Translations under genes and position numbers: made by a program
Notes under the pieces: generated by a model
What the model was told of the DNA's origin: nothing
Databases searched by the model: none
What the model saw: the letters and a program-made list of their open reading frames with translations, nothing else
Origin: Panonychus citri
Taxonomy: Eukaryota; Arthropoda; Arachnida; Trombidiformes; Tetranychidae
Reading direction: 5' to 3'
DNA: 64,000 nt
NCBI RefSeq assembly: GCF_014898815.1
Contig: NW_026515540.1
Coordinates: 930,001-994,000, forward strand
Part shown: piece by piece, positions 1-11,871 of the stretch
Layout of the letters: every line of letters starts with the position of its first letter
Numbering within the stretch: position 1 is the first letter of the stretch

Positions 1-3000
1 GATGATGATGATGATGAAAAAAAGAGGTCAAAAGGACCAAACAATAAAAAGAGTTGCGAGCAGAGATTCTGAGCATCTGGCTCACACTAACCAAGAACAA
101 CCAGTTTTCTGTATACTTAAGACGCGAGTCGAGGTAACCGGTTTTTTGAATTTGGTCCTGAGTCCGTTTGTTGTTGTGTTTCCTTCCTAATCACTTGTTT
201 ACTCCTCAACTGAGAACTGAAAGACAATGAGAGAGAGAGAGAGAGAATTAATTTAAATACGATAATAATTAGGATTAACTAATAATCTGGATGATATTTA
301 ATATGGGTTTGGTATCGATATGTTTACTTGGTCAGAGAAAATTAAAAGGAAAGTGGAGAGAAAAAAAGAAGCAAAAAAAAAAGTGAAAAGATTTTGTTAA
401 TTGTTGTTGTTGATTGTTAATCATGTTTAACCATGAAATTTTCTGTATACTGAGTTATGAATGAAACAATCAGGTAATGAGAATGAGTCAGTTAGATGAA
501 TGAATATTTAAAGAATGGTAATTATTAATTAAGTAGTTAGAGATAATTGTAATTATCTGTGATACTTGATGATTCCCATTAAGACAATAGGAGATTCTCA
601 TAGTTATTAACAGAAACAATTAACTAATCGAAAGTTGTTGTTGTTATTGTTATTGTTTTCCAGAATTTTGATTGTGATTAAAAGGGAAAATAAATTGCTG
701 GGAGATTTTGTTAACTTTAATTAATTGAAAGTTTTTCTCAATTAATCATAACAGTATTAATTTAATACACTTTGGTGTTAGTTGATAATGATAGTTTATT
801 AATCAGCTAACAATTAACTAATTCTTGTTTATGGTCAGATTAATTGGGCTTTCAGATGGTTAAATTGTTAATCCTGCTGACAATTTAAATTTCATAATTT
901 ATTGGTTAGTTGATTTAATAACATTTAACTTCAATGTATTCAACGGGATTAAATACAATTTACGTGACTCTTAGTAGGTTTTTTTTTTGAAATAAGTTAA
1001 ATTGTCAACAATTAACATCATGATTATCTCAAGTAATTGTAAATTTAAATTACAATGAGAGGTTGAAATTTTGTATTTACTACAAAAGTCATACCTTTTA
1101 TTATTATTATTGAATTACTGTATTGATGAATTAATCTTAATCACAATTAAATGAACGGTCAAACTGGTTAACCATTGAATTAAGAAATGATTACTTGATA
1201 ATCGTGATGAAACATAATTCATTTGGGTGATTGTTGAGTAAATTGTTGTTACTAAATCATGAATAATCAGGATTATGTTTACCCAGAATGCAAGATAATA
1301 ATATTATTTAGGAAAAAAAGAATCAAGAATTGTAACAATTAACAGGTCAATTAGGGCGTAATCAGCCTTAATCGCATTGGGTTACAAGGATTAAATCATA
1401 AATTAGATGTAATAATTTACCAATTGTTAAGATAATCAATTGGGAGATTGTTTAATGGTAAGAGAAGCAAATTATTTTTCTCATCTTATTCTAAACAATT
1501 AACTTCCAATAAATCATTGGGATTATTATCTTGGCAATGGTAATATACTAATCGGAAAACAGGGGAAAAGGTTAATCGTAATTCTGTACCAAGGGTTCAT
1601 GTATGAAATTAATAGTAGGTTAAGAATGTGATTTAGTAATTGTAACAAAAAAATTACGAGTTTATTTTTAAGCTTCATCAGAATATCAATTATCTTAATT
1701 TGATAATCTGCCAGGTTCACAATTAAGATTGAATATGTAATAAGTGGCACCGAATTAGAAGAGTAACAAAAAAATTGTTACAGTTTTCTCAAAGGTTATA
1801 AGAAATGATGAGAAAATGAGAAGAAAACAAGAAATCAATCTGAAGAATCAATTGGAATGCAATTAAATTACTGATGGTGATTAAATTTAAATTGTTAGTT
1901 AATTTTTTTTTTTGTATCGGTGTATCAAGAATACACATAACTAATTGAATGATCATCATTCACAAATCGCTGAGCTATTAAGAAGATGATGACTTATGAA
2001 TTTTAAATAAGAGGTTAATCAGTTAATTATTTAAGTTAATAGAAGATTAAATTGAGATGATTAAAGCATAATGAGGATAAAATTGCTTGGGAATTACTAG
2101 TTGTGGGTATTCATTGTCTTCATGATCAAGGTGGACACACCTTGGTAACTTTTTTAGTGGAAAACTAATCAATAATTAATCATTGCGTGAGCTTATCCAT
2201 TGATGGGCTTTTGTTATCATGTCCACATAACATTAACCCAAACAATGAATCATCATCATCATCATCAACAAGGAAACCATCAAGGGCAAGTTATCATTAA
2301 AAAAGATTTTCAAATGATAGAAGGTAAAATCAATCTGTGAATTTGGATTAGCATCAAATTGGGTGATGAGAAAAAAAAATCACCATGAAAACTTTGGGTG
2401 AAGAAAAGTCAATTAATCAAATTGGTTTTGGGTTAATTGAATGTGTTTAATAAGTGAAGTTAGTTGACATTGTAGTCAATTAGCTTTGGGTGGATTAAGA
2501 TGAGCTTTCTAAATTGACTTCTAAACATGGTGCTTGTTTGTAAGGTGGAAAAAGAGAACTGATTTAGAGAGAAAACTTTAAATTCTATTTAGAAAGAGAG
2601 ATATGAGATTTGGAGAGAAAAAAAAATAAAGGAAAAGGTTAAACAGGCAAAGCGAAACAACTTAATTAGCAGACAAATTGAGATTGAAGTGAAAAGATTG
2701 ATTGGATCTAATTAAATGATTTGTTAACTGGAGGATTTACCATAGAAAGAGAAAGCGACTAAATATCCATTTGAATGGTCAGTCTATTAGAAACGAATTT
2801 TTTTTCTTCTTCTTTTCTTTGTGAAAAAAAAGAGAAAAGAGTCACCTAGGTAAAGGAGAGAAAGGGACAAACATACACACCTATCGACACAGGAAAGGAG
2901 AGGAAGATAGAATATTGTGTATCTCTTCATCACCAAGTAGCAAAAGGAAATTGTAAGAGAATGGAAAAGAGTAGGAGGGGGAGGGCTTACCGTTAATTAT

Positions 3001-4142
3001 GGTTCAAGTGGGAATCGGGCGGAGGTTTGACCACTTTCTGTCTCTCTCAATAGTTGACAAGTCTTAAGAAAAATTGGTAATAACTGTAATTTCGGGTCAA
3101 TTTAGCTTGTTAACAACAATCAATTTCTTTGTTTTAACCAAAGTCTAAAGAGAAGTTTAAAACAACTGCAGAACACAAAAGAGAATTTTTGAATTTTAGA
3201 AAAGAAAAAAAAACTCTTTTTGTTGATTCTTCTGCTGGTGGATTAACATGATCACCATTCAATCAACACAATCAAACGTTTGAAAGGTAAAAAAAAAACT
3301 TTGAAAGAATATTAAACTATCAAAAAGAGAATATTCAATTGTTTGAGGTTTAAATTAATAAAGAGAAAACTAGAAAATGATTGTGATTATTTTAATTACA
3401 ATTAACAAACAAACAAAGTGATTAACAATATGAAAAGAAAACAAGTTTTCCCAAGAAAGGAAACAGATGCAATGAGAAAAAATCTCTTTCTTTTTCTCTC
3501 TTTCAAAAACGAACTTTTATTCCACAACCGATAGATGTCGCCAGGGGAACGAAAACTTTTTCGATGACAATTAATTATGAGTTAGAATTTAAATTATTAA
3601 TGAACTTTGATGAATATATAATGGAAAGGAAAGATTTTGAAGATCTTTGTAAATTAAGACAGAGAGTGAGAGAGAGAGGGAGAGAAAATTTTCCAGAGAA
3701 TTGGTTGTCTGGCATTAGAGTAATTTGATCCGTTCCATTTTGTGACCTCATCTATTGATGACCTTAGTTGATCTCAAGTGTTGAGGTCAAATTGTGCTTG
3801 ACCACAACTGGACGGTGTGAGAAAGTATTTAAATGGAAACCAAATTGACCAAACATTTAAATTATTCAATAGAATCTTAATTGTAAATCAAGGAAAATTG
3901 AGATTGAACATATTGAAATTGATTCTTCGGATAACTGATCTGTTGACCTGACAATCGTAAATGCTAATCAAAGGGATACAAATGATTGATTAATAGAAGT
4001 TACAACTTTTATTAGAAGAGATTAAAGAAATGTATTAATAACTAAGAAATTGAACAATATTAATTCAGTTGGTAATAACAATTATTATCTCGAGTATATT
4101 GTTAATTATAAAGCCTTTTGTGAAATTTAAATTGTTCCCACT

Positions 4143-4202
4143 GGATCGGTGGTCGATCCGATAAGTCATGTCGGGAGTTCGTGGCTCTATTCGGATCGAT
4201 CC
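4143..4202. repeat. Cluster of GGATCG palindromes upstream of PSMB6
   Basis: GGATCG at 4143-4148 is mirrored by CGATCC at 4154-4159, and a perfect 10-bp palindrome GGATCGATCC lies at 4193-4202. The patch is clearly GC-richer than the surrounding AT-rich DNA. It could be a cluster of binding sites in the PSMB6 promoter. No protein is assigned. Confidence 0.5.
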
Positions 4203-4247
4203 CGTGATGGTGCGGATTTACCTTTACCTTTACTTTTAACTCCCACT

Positions 4248-4281
4248 TGATGAGATTAACTTTAATCGGTTAATCTCATCA
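4248..4281. repeat. Perfect 13-bp inverted repeat (hairpin) upstream of PSMB6
   Basis: The arm TGATGAGATTAAC (4248-4260) is repeated exactly in inverse at 4269-4281, separated by an 8-nt loop and followed by a run of T. It lies about 350 bp upstream of the PSMB6 start codon. A footprint of a small transposon, a binding site or a chance AT-rich palindrome are all possible. Confidence 0.6.
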
Positions 4282-4631
4282 TTTTTTGTTTCTAATCCGT
4301 TTGTTTAGCTTCCCAGTTAAAATCCCCTTCTATTTTGGATTTTCCTTTTATTCGAGCCAAAAGGTCACTTTTCGTGTTTTTTTTTCCATCTCATCTCAAG
4401 TTATAAATTTAATCGAATTCGAATGGATTAATGATAAAGATTAAAATCGCAAGTTTTGGATTAGAATTTGAATTTGGCGCATTTTTTTTTTCTTTCTAAA
4501 ATTTCGGTAACCAAGAAAAAAAGCTTATTCATTTGGTTATTGTTTCGGTTTGTCATCTGACTTTTTGTTTCTTTTTTCTTCCTGGCAATTAGTTAATTGT
4601 TCTTAATTTTTTACTCTTTATTTTGAATAAA

Positions 4632-5767
4632 ATGGCTTCTATTCAATTGGCATTAGACTGGGAAAAAGATGATTATGGTTTAGAGAAAAATTCATGTCCA
4701 AGTCACTTGGACAGTTTAATTCCCGATTGGATAAAAACACCTTTATCTACTGGTGTAAGTATAGCTTTTTCTTAATTGCTTTTCTAATTTATTTTTATAT
4801 TTCTAATTACTAATTTGGTTTTTTTTGCTTCCTTTCTCCTGCTTATTTATAGACTACGTTATTGGCTGCAGAATATGACGGTGGGGTTTACATTGGTGCT
4901 GATACTAGAACTTCAACTGGGTATTTAGTTTGATTCTTTAACTACATATTTTTTTTTATTTATAAGCATGTTCAGTTAGGAATTAATTTTTTTGCTTACT
5001 GTATTTAAATCCTATTAGAGCTTATGTTGCTGCTCGGTATTCTGATAAGTTAACCTACATCACTGATCAAATTTACTGCTGTCGATCTGGTTCTGCTGCA
5101 GACACTCAAGCGATCGCTGAGATCGTCAAATATCATCTTTCATTCTATGAGTAAGTCTATCTTTGTACAACATGAAACCATTGAACGGAATTCTAACAAA
5201 ATTTGTCTCTCTACAATTAGAATGGAGGTTGGAGAGCCTGCACCCGTCAAAGTTGCCGCTAACATTTTCAGAGATCTTTGCTATCAATATCGAGATCAAT
5301 TAACGGCTGGTATCATCGTTGCTGGTTGGGATAAGAGAGAAAAGGGCCAGGTAAACGAAATTGGCAACAATCAATCATATTTAATGCTAACCTAATGGTA
5401 TTCTCATTTTTCTCAATTTCTTTAAAAAGATTTACATGGTTCCTTTGGGTGGTATGTTATTGCGATTACCCGTAGCAATGGGTGGATCTGGTAGTTCTTA
5501 CATTGTTGGACATGTTGATGGTACTTACAAACCCAAAATGTCCAAAGAAGAATGTCGCAAATTCATCATTGAAAGTAAGCCGAAAGTGAACCTAAAGTTT
5601 AATTGTTGATGATCTAATTTCTTCAATTTATCACTACAGGTATTACCCATGCGATCAACAGAGATGGTTCCAGTGGTGGATGTGTACGTTTGGCTAATAT
5701 TTCTGAGAGTGGAGTTGAGCGTGAAGATATTGAATTCAATAATTTACCTCGTTTCCAAGATATTTAA
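4632..5767 (+). CDS. PSMB6: Proteasome subunit beta type-6 (beta1, caspase-like)
   Basis: Catalytic beta1 subunit of the 20S proteasome core, which cleaves after acidic residues. Six exons can be joined with GT-AG borders and consistent phases: 4632-4754, 4853-4920, 5019-5150, 5221-5350, 5430-5574 and 5640-5767. The translation has a 41-residue propeptide ending LSTG, then mature TTLLAAEYDGG with the N-terminal nucleophile Thr1. The ADTRTS motif carries the family Asp17 and YSDKLT carries Lys33. Further family blocks are CCRSGSAADTQA, AGIIVAGWD and GGSGSSYIVGHVD. Introns are only 65-98 bp. The first intron falls exactly between Gly-1 and Thr1. The gene is tail-to-tail with the RING gene on the opposite strand, with 214 bp between the stop codons. 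No frame breaks are seen. Confidence 0.96.
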
Positions 5768-5981
5768 TATTTTCTAAGTGTTTAATCAAAATTTCAAGTA
5801 AATCCAACTACTTGGATGAATAAATGATAATTACTTATGAGCATTTATTAACAAAAAAAAAGTCACACGGGCTAATCGGGCTTTGCATTCAAACAGAATA
5901 ATTTTAATTTTTGAATTAATATTAGTAGAATGAAGCAATTTCCTATCAAATCAACTTCCAGTTTTAAAATTGGATTAAAAT

Positions 5982-6911
5982 CTAATCTCTTTTTCTCTTG
6001 TTTCGAGATGGAGATTTCTTTTCAGAGAGTTGATGTTTTCGGTTGTGAACGCGATTTGAATTCTTATTCTGATCTGTTTTCACGGGTTCCTGTCGATTTG
6101 CTGGCGATGATGATGACGATGGACGATTGTTGTCAGATTCTGAGGTTGTGACTTTCTTTTCATCAGAATTTACCTCAGGAGGTGTTGGTGATCCACTCGG
6201 TGAAGGAGAAGATGAGATGTTGGGATTTTGGGTTTCATTACTTTTCGAAATTAATCTTGGTCTTCTTTTTCGTCTTCTATCCTTTGATACTCTTCGCCAT
6301 CGGTGTAAATTCTCATTTTCTGTTCTAACTGTTGTTTCACTTTCACGTCGATTGGGAATTTCACAAACTCTATTAGACGAATTTCTTGTATTATTTGTCG
6401 CTTCGGGGTTAACCCTTTCTCGATTTGGTGATGCTTCTGGAATTGATGATCTTCTATCATTTTCAGGATTAGAATTTGCCTCTGGTATACTTCGTGTAAT
6501 CTCACTGATAATTAAATCAAGTAAATTCTCCAATGCTAATTGCTGTTGACCCATCGGTGGATTTGGTTGAATCGGAATAGTTTCATAATCAGAATCTGAT
6601 TTAACGTTGATTATCAAATTTTCAAATGTTGTCCGACAAACTGGACACTGATCCGAAGATTTTGACCATTCCAGTAAACAATTAGTACAAAATTGATGAA
6701 GACAATTATCAGCGTAACAAGGATTAATTCTTGTAGTTAAACAAATATAACATTGAGACTCATCGTTTCCAATTTGTTGATTGTTTTCATTTGATTTCTC
6801 ATCATCAAGCTTTGAATTGTTTTCTTTTTCACTATTATTAGAATGTTGATTAGTTGATTGTCTATCGGATTTCGATTTTTGTTCTTTATCATCATCATCA
6901 TTAGAAGGCAT
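5982..6911 (-). CDS. Topors-like RING finger protein
   Basis: Single-exon ORF of 309 codons. A C3HC4 RING is seen at residues 54-92: C54-x2-C57, C70, H72, C75, C78, C89 and C92. The order LHQFCTNCLLEWS followed by CPVCR resembles Topors, a nuclear E3 ligase for ubiquitin and SUMO. The rest is low-complexity: an Asp/Ser/Asn-rich start, a Ser/Pro-rich middle, and a basic C-terminus ending NKRKRD that could act as a nuclear signal. It is much shorter than vertebrate Topors (about 1000 residues), so it may be a reduced homologue or another RING protein with a similar domain. The N-terminal part including the RING (6550-6911) is the left edge of the duplicated block and reappears broken at 11514-11871. 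Confidence 0.7.
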   Translation of the reverse strand: MPSNDDDDKEQKSKSDRQSTNQHSNNSEKENNSKLDDEKSNENNQQIGNDESQCYICLTTRINPCYADNCLHQFCTNCLLEWSKSSDQCPVCRTTFENLIINVKSDSDYETIPIQPNPPMGQQQLALENLLDLIISEITRSIPEANSNPENDRRSSIPEASPNRERVNPEATNNTRNSSNRVCEIPNRRESETTVRTENENLHRWRRVSKDRRRKRRPRLISKSNETQNPNISSSPSPSGSPTPPEVNSDEKKVTTSESDNNRPSSSSSPANRQEPVKTDQNKNSNRVHNRKHQLSEKKSPSRNKRKRD

Positions 6912-7432
6912 TGGAACTTTTTTGTTAATTGCTTTGAAAATCCTTCGATTTGTTAATATAAAACACTAATCACTTTGAAAGAGCTTCAAATAACATCGAT
7001 CGTCTTTAATATGATTACTGTGAGTAACCCAAAGATATTTAGAGTCACTGTTTTATTTGTGAATACTTGTGGAGAGGATTGATTATTTTAGTTATTTACT
7101 TAGATTGATTGATAATAACTTTCTAAATCAGTTGTTAATTAGATAGTAATCAAAAAATAGAGTTTTAAGGATAGTGATATTTATAGACATTGAAGAAAGA
7201 AAGAAGATGAAAAGTTAATTATGATTTATATCCTAAATTATTGATTAAAAGGATATAATTGTGGAAAGAGATTAAAGAGAAAGAAGAAGCGATAAAGTGA
7301 AGATAAAGAAGATAGAAAGAAAAAAAAGAAACAGGGAATTGTTTCTTCTTTTGTTTGGTTTTTGTTTTTGTTTTCTCTAAATTCATGTTTGACCACAGTA
7401 ATTGGATCAATGAGGGATAAGAGGAACATAGA
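6912..7432. other. Intergenic: Topors-like upstream region and elongin C 3' flank
   Basis: No gene is seen. The part next to 6911 is the 5' side of the Topors-like gene. The part next to 7432 is the 3' untranslated region of elongin C. It contains A/G-rich runs near 7200-7330. Confidence 0.55.
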
Positions 7433-8071
7433 TTAACAGTCCAAAAAGTTAGCAGCCATCAGAAGTTCCAAGGCAACTTCAGGGGCGATCGGAAATTCTG
7501 GAATCTCAGTTGCGCTGTTAGTGTAACGTACTTTGTAAATGAAGTATTGGCAAACCTTCTGAAGAACATGAGAAGGAATCTCCTTGAAATGCACCTCGTT
7601 AGTTTCGTTTTCCGCGAACTGACCTGAAAATATGGAGAAAAGAATAATATGTAAAAAGAAAAAGAAAAGTATATTAGTAAAGTGAAGATAAAATTGTGAT
7701 GGCAAAGAAATAAAAATGCAGATCAAGATAGACAATGAACCCGACAAAATGAAAAGAAATCAAAGATCAGTAACTATTAAGAAACATTTCTAAAGGTTGA
7801 ATAACCCCTTTTACTCATTGAAGTAACATGAGAAAGAGAATTGGAATAAGAGGTTTTATATTCAACTAGAAATTTGTTAAAATAGGCAATTAATTAAATT
7901 GAAGAAAATTGTCTCACCTGGACCACTTAACATGGCTTTAATTGTTCCAGAGGTTAAAGCATAATCTCTTTTAATTATAAATTCATGTCCATCGGATGAA
8001 AGTAATTTAACATACATCGCATTGGGACCTTCACATCCGCCATAGACACTTTCGGTTGTTCCTTCACCCAT
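7433..8071 (-). CDS. ELOC: Elongin C
   Basis: Small adaptor of the elongin BC complex, found in RNA polymerase II elongin and in Cul2/Cul5 ubiquitin ligases with VHL- or SOCS-box receptors. Two exons read on the minus strand: 8071-7918 and 7623-7433. They join in phase to 114 residues (human protein 112). Conserved blocks are YGGCEGPNAMYVKLLSSDGHEF, LTSGTIKAMLSGPG, FAENETNEV, IPSHVLQKVCQYF and the C-terminal LELLMAANFLDC. The intron interrupts a Gly codon in GPG-QFAEN. The start ATG lies about 720 bp head-to-head from the ankyrin gene start. A decayed copy lies at 12374-13002. Confidence 0.96.
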
Positions 8072-8795
8072 TTTAGATTATAATTTATGGTACAAGAGTG
8101 AGAGAGAGAAAGAACAAATTAACTAACAATGAAGAAACGAAGAAAATTAAATAAATAAATTAACTAACAATCAATACAATTAACAACAAAAAATTAAAAA
8201 ACAAATAACAAAACCGATTGATGATTTCAGCTGAAGGTTGGGTTTATTTCTGTCCAAAGAGGTCGCCACTGAGCGAAGAGACTGTAACTCCATCTATCGG
8301 GGGAGTTAAACTAATATTCGGAAATTTTTTGTTTGATGAAAAGTTTTTTTTTTGTCAAAACAAATTGAAAGTTTCAGTTGTTTGTAGCTTCATCATTGTA
8401 ATTTTTGTTTTTCATCGTTAAGATTTTAATTGTTTCCAATTGAGTTTTGGTTATAATTTTTTCCATTGAAGTTTATTTTAATTGAAAGTTTTTTCTTTCA
8501 CCGGTAAATACATACGAACATGTTGCTTGAGGCCATAAGCGGAAAAGTTACCGAGTTCTAACCGGTTCTTAAGAAGTGATTTCAAGTTTCCGAACGTCGT
8601 TTGTGCTCATCATTTTATCACATTCTTTTCATGATTTAACTTGAGCGAAGATAAACTTTTCTCTTTCTCTTTCTCTTTCTCTCTTTTTGTAATTTAGCTT
8701 TTTTCCTCTAATTTTTTACTTAAATTTTTTACCGTTTTGTTAATTGTTCATCTCCATTGGATTATCGTCTCACCTACAATATCAACCATAGGAAA
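8072..8795. promoter_or_regulatory. Shared upstream region of elongin C (-) and ankyrin gene (+)
   Basis: A 724-bp head-to-head interval likely to hold both promoters. A GC-richer patch near 8250-8310 (GGTCGCCACTGAGCG and TCTATCGGGGG) stands out from the AT-rich background, and another lies near 8500-8600. A (CTTTCT)n pyrimidine tract lies near 8660-8690. The same interval is copied at 13003-13734 with a 12-bp insertion after GAAGAG. No TATA box is assigned. Confidence 0.45.
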
Positions 8796-9287
8796 ATGGC
8801 TTCCACCACCAATGGTCCTCTCTTTGATTTACAATATTTGGTAAGTGTGATTGTGAATACATGCTTTTAGTTACTACAACTCCTTTCTTAAGGTATTGAG
8901 AAGATGAGGATGCTGATGATGGTTAAATGATGAAGATGAAGATGAAGATGAAGATGAAACTGATTACTATGGTAAACAAATTTGTGCTCGGGTATCAGCT
9001 CGAAGCAATGTAACGCCTCATCTTATGCGATCCAATTAAATAGATTTCCTTTTTCTTTTTTCTTAACTAATGTTTTTCTTAAAGAGAAAAATGTTTCTAT
9101 CAACAATCTGTCAAGGTGAGTCGATGGAAGGTAAAAAAATGAGGCTTGTTTTTTTTTCTTGTGCTCCCTCTTTTACGCTCCTACTGTTGTTCTGTAAGAA
9201 GTTAACTTGAAGAAGATGATGAAGATCAATTTATCTACTTCTTCTTTTTTCTTCTCCTCCCTATTTCATTTTGGTCAATGATTAGTT

Positions 9288-9351
<64 letters not shown>

Positions 9352-11544
9352 TTAATGATGATGATGATAAACTTTTCAAGGTATGAAAAAAAGATGAGGA
9401 GGAAAAATATCTTACCTGGTATTTTGTGGCTTCTGTTGAATATTTCTGGTTATCATTGGAGAAATTTTCAATTATCTGTCATATTTGATTGTTGTTGAGA
9501 AATTTAAGTTTAATCAATAAACGGTATTAACGATGTTTATCCTCATCTTTATTAACTTGATTGTCTCCTGATTATTATTGGTGCCTCTTCATCTTCATCC
9601 TCATCTTTTCAAAGGGTTTCCTCAGGTTCTTCGTATTAGTTTGGTGATTTTTTTTTCTTATTCGGATTTGATGAAATTTTTCTTCCTTCTTATTGATTAT
9701 TGTTTATATTAATAGTTAATATTTCGGCAACAAAACAGGTTAACTTAATTTCACTATCTTTCATCCATCTTTTGATTCATCTTTTTTTACAATTAACTTG
9801 TCGCACCTTAATTTGATTCCTCAATTTGATTCATGATTCTGATTGGAAACAGATTCCCAATTTCTAGAAGCAAATTTAACTTTGTTGTTGTTTCTCAAAC
9901 TAAATTCAATTGCATATTTTTCTTGCTCACCAATCAAATTTAATTACACTTAATTACAGTTATTCCAGCCTATTAAAATCTTATTCAATTTAGCTAATCA
10001 AGTTAACCATCAACGAAATTGAATCGATTTTGTGATTAAAGGAAAACTTATTTAATTTCGATAATCTAACAATTTAAAAAAAACAAAGAAATAAAAAGTA
10101 TCAAATTAGTTAATCAGTAACACTTTTCGTTAATTATTATCATCATTGTGGCTGCTTTTAATTGGCTGGTAGAATGTTTCTCTTGCAAATGATTAAGAAA
10201 CTTACAATTTAATTGTTATCATAGTTAATTGACATTAGATTGTTACTATTGATAATTGAGAATTCAATTTGCTTCCAGCAATTTAAAAACTAGTAATCAA
10301 ATGGTAACAATTTGTTGTTTGTAATAACTTAAAGACATTGGAAAGGGAATAATAATAAAAAAAGAGATGAGAGTAATTTAGTTGATTCGTTAATTGTTAC
10401 TCTTAATTGTTTACCAACAGAGTTACATTGGTGATCTTAAGGCTAGAAACAAAATGTGCCTTCGTCCAATTGACATCGCCAAGATGCACGGATATAAGGA
10501 CTGCGTTAATTACTTGGCGACACTTGAAGCTTGTCTTTCATTAGCCGAGCAAAATGTTGCCCTGGAAACTGAATTGTTACAGTGAGTAATTAATTGATAA
10601 TATTTTGATATTCCAATATCAATTAATCACTTTATAAATATTTGTATTTGCTTCTGTTCATCTTAATCATTAGTTATGGAGCTGAATTATCAGAATTGGA
10701 AAAGTGTTTCAATGAGCTTTTACAGTTGACAAAATCTGAGCGACTTCAGGCTCAAAGTTCATATTTTAATTCAGTCGTTGAGGCCATTGAACGGAAATGG
10801 AAACGATGTAAATCTAAAAGCCTTGGTTCTCATGGATTACCCGATCAAAGTGCTTACAATTTATTTCAATCACATTTTTCACGAGTTCTCACCGACGATG
10901 TCCTTTCAGAACTTTCGTTTTCATCTTCACCCAGTAATCATCTTCATCATCAATCTTTTTTTCAACAACATTTACACAATCGTTTCTCAAATCATCGTCA
11001 TCACAATCATCCAACGATTGATGCTCATCGATTGAAAAGTAATCCCGGTGCCGATAATTTGACCAGCCTTTTGACTGGCGATCGAACTACAGTTAAAAAC
11101 AAATGCAATTCCAGTGGTTACACACCAACTTATTCTGATCCCTTTCTCGAACTGAGTAACGGTCACTATTCACTTTTCTCGTCCGATACTGATTACGCTG
11201 TTCCTTATAAATTAAAAACCGGTCCGAAAAACAAGGCGGGTGTGAAAAAAAGTGACAATCCTGTTATTTTAGGTCGAAGAGGATTAAAACAACAACGCGA
11301 TCAACCCGAAGGGTCTTCGGTCCCATCTTACCCTAAATCATCATCAAGTTTATATGAATCTTATAAAGATCATCATAATCATCACCGTGAACCCTCATCA
11401 TCGGCATCTTCACCACCCTCAGCTTCACGTCATGGAAAAGGTGATTTTGAAGATATCGATCTTGACCTTGATCTGGATGATGAAGATGATGATGAATTAT
11501 CTGGATATTCTAGCCCATCGGTGGATTTGGTTGAATCGGAATAG
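8796..11544 (+). CDS. Ankyrin-remnant protein with duplication-derived C-terminus
   Basis: Proposed exons 8796-8840, 10421-10581 and 10674-11544 join in phase (GTAAGT and GTGAGT donors) to about 358 residues. Exon 2 holds one ankyrin-like repeat (CLRPIDIAKMHGYKDCVNYL), followed by a predicted helix or coiled coil running into exon 3 (LETELLHYGAELSELEKCF). The rest is His/Ser-rich, then acidic (DIDLDLDLDDEDDDE). I do not recognise the family. Upstream ankyrin repeats seem to be missing, so either exon 1 is wrong or the gene is reduced. The last residues (PSVDLVESE) and the stop codon come from duplicated Topors-like antisense sequence beginning at 11514, so the original C-terminus is lost. Confidence is high for exons 2-3 and lower for exon 1. 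Confidence 0.65.
8841..10420 (+). other. Long first intron of the ankyrin gene
   Basis: 1580 bp with no convincing exon. It contains GAT/GAA-rich trinucleotide stretches near 8935-8955, the (GA)n microsatellite listed separately, and several pyrimidine-rich tracts. The whole intron is copied in unit B. Confidence 0.5.
9289..9349. repeat. (GA)n microsatellite
   Basis: About 30 uninterrupted GA dinucleotides. The corresponding tract in unit B (about 14227-14258) has only about 16, so the tract changed length after duplication. Confidence 0.9.
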
Positions 11545-11871
11545 TTTCATAATCAGAATCTGATTTAACGTTGATTATCAAATTTTCAAATGTTGTCCGA
11601 CAAACTGGACACTGATCCGAAGATTTTGACCATTCCAGTAAACAATTAGTACAAAATTGATGAAGACAATTATCAGCGTAACAAGGATTAATTCTTGTAG
11701 TTAAACAAATATAACATTGAGACTCATCGTTTCCAATTTGTTGATTGTTTTCATTTGATTTCTCATCATCAAGCTTTGAATTGTTTTCTTTTTCACTATT
11801 ATTAGAATGTTGATTAGTTGATTGTCTATCGGATTTCGATTTTCTTTATCATCATCATCATTAGAAGGCAT
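11514..11871 (-). pseudogene. Truncated Topors-like copy
   Basis: Copy of the start codon through the RING of the Topors-like gene. It lacks the rest of the gene because the duplication begins inside it. A 4-nt deletion near 11841 shifts the frame after about nine codons, so the RING cannot be made from this start. It overlaps the final codons of the ankyrin gene on the other strand. Confidence 0.85.

Larger units (their letters stand above)
1..4631. other. AT-rich intergenic region upstream of PSMB6
   Basis: I see no convincing coding exon in this stretch. It is AT-rich, with short (GA)n runs near 228-245 and 3660-3685, a short CAT run near 2250-2268, and poly-A/T tracts. The only long open frame, at 2-190, starts in a simple ATG repeat and has no exon-like context. 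The last 500 bp differ in composition: a GC-richer palindromic patch and a perfect hairpin sit there, and these are listed separately. The promoter of the proteasome gene is expected in this final part, but I cannot point to a TATA box. Confidence 0.7.
6550..10495. repeat. Segmental duplication, unit A
   Basis: About 3.95 kb that recurs in direct orientation at 11514-15380. It starts inside the Topors-like gene with CCCATCGGTGG and ends inside the ankyrin exon after GGATAT. It contains all of elongin C and the first part of the ankyrin gene. In this copy the Topors-like, elongin C and ankyrin frames are intact, so it is taken as the ancestral unit. Confidence 0.95.

Noticed and set aside
2..190. 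62-codon frame at the window start
   Set aside because: Begins in an ATG microsatellite, with no homology or splice context.
6127..6549. 140-codon plus-strand frame
   Set aside because: Exact antisense shadow of the Topors-like gene, with no domain.
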